From Ectothiorhodospiraceae bacterium (GTDB lineage Bacteria; Pseudomonadota; Gammaproteobacteria; Nitrococcales; Aquisalimonadaceae): a stretch of DNA of 64,000 nt. A program made the translations under genes and the position numbers. The stretch spans positions 28,775-92,774 of the forward strand of contig JAFIFV010000130.1 in the NCBI GenBank assembly GCA_020831845.1, given 5' to 3'. Position 1 is the first letter of the stretch. Each line of letters opens with the position of its first letter. Below are positions 63,943-64,000 of this stretch, one piece after another. The notes under the pieces were generated by a model. That model was not told the DNA's origin, did not search any database, and saw only the letters and a program-made list of their open reading frames with translations.

Positions 63943-64000
63943 ACCATCCTGCACGTCGGCGCGTCGCCGTTGGGCGGCCCCCCGGCGCCGAAAACCCCCC

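Overview
The window is 64 kb of GC-rich (about 65%), gene-dense bacterial DNA carrying only chromosomal-type genes. No rRNA, tRNA, transposase, phage gene, CRISPR array or replication origin was seen. The map-glnD-dapC-dapD-dapE block, TmcA, TrmO, a DapC-type lysine pathway, GlcB and a fad cluster under a TetR regulator together indicate a free-living gammaproteobacterium. The TAXI-type TRAP transporter and acidic proteins would suit a halophilic or marine lineage, but this is inference and no marker gene fixes the taxon.

Layout. 1-6860: the end of map, then glnD and the succinylase-branch lysine/diaminopimelate genes dapC, dapD and dapE with a small ArsC/Spx-like protein. 6861-8806: a secreted YadA-head-like beta-roll protein, a 53-residue lipoprotein, and an intergenic stretch packed with inverted repeats. 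8807-14306 (minus): a tightly overlapping operon of a penicillin-acylase-family hydrolase, trmO, a YkgJ-like cysteine-cluster protein and tmcA. 14307-16860: the glcB promoter region with an IclR-type palindrome, glcB, and a clear terminator. 16875-20628 (minus): uraA-like permease, CAP-domain lipoprotein, SseB-like protein and a CDF transporter with an altered metal site. 20629-21729: a cold-shock protein and a flavodoxin-like reductase. 21746-25255 (minus): a three-gene TAXI-TRAP importer operon. 25507-28577: an HDOD signalling protein divergent from a small CBS-like protein, then a MATE exporter. 28634-34746 (minus): dacB, hrpB, a second MATE exporter and a hemolysin-III-like membrane protein. 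34798-40116: a DUF3750 protein, a crotonase, cfa with a 24-bp perfect palindrome upstream, an SDR and an MFS transporter.

40294-52745 is the most unusual part: six co-directional genes of the predicted ATP-grasp / alpha-E / transglutaminase / DUF2126 amidoligase system. Every module is present at least twice. One set keeps the motifs expected for activity (ATP-grasp, alpha-E, transglutaminase-DUF2126). A second transglutaminase-DUF2126 giant has lost its catalytic Cys (now His183) and the main DUF2126 motifs. It is followed by a fused ATP-grasp/alpha-E protein and a third transglutaminase with an intact triad. The arrangement suggests a peptide-ligating or protein-modifying complex with a scaffold or regulatory pseudoenzyme.

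52742-63942: a TetR regulator faces a fatty-acid beta-oxidation cluster (hydratase/dehydrogenase fusion, thiolase, acyl-CoA dehydrogenase, two FadD ligases, a small calycin-like protein and a bile-acid:sodium-symporter-family transporter). Two palindromes centred 21 bp apart lie beside the TetR start, and strong hairpins separate some genes. This cluster would activate and degrade fatty acids to acetyl-CoA, which malate synthase G could help assimilate; cfa acts on the phospholipid side of fatty-acid metabolism.
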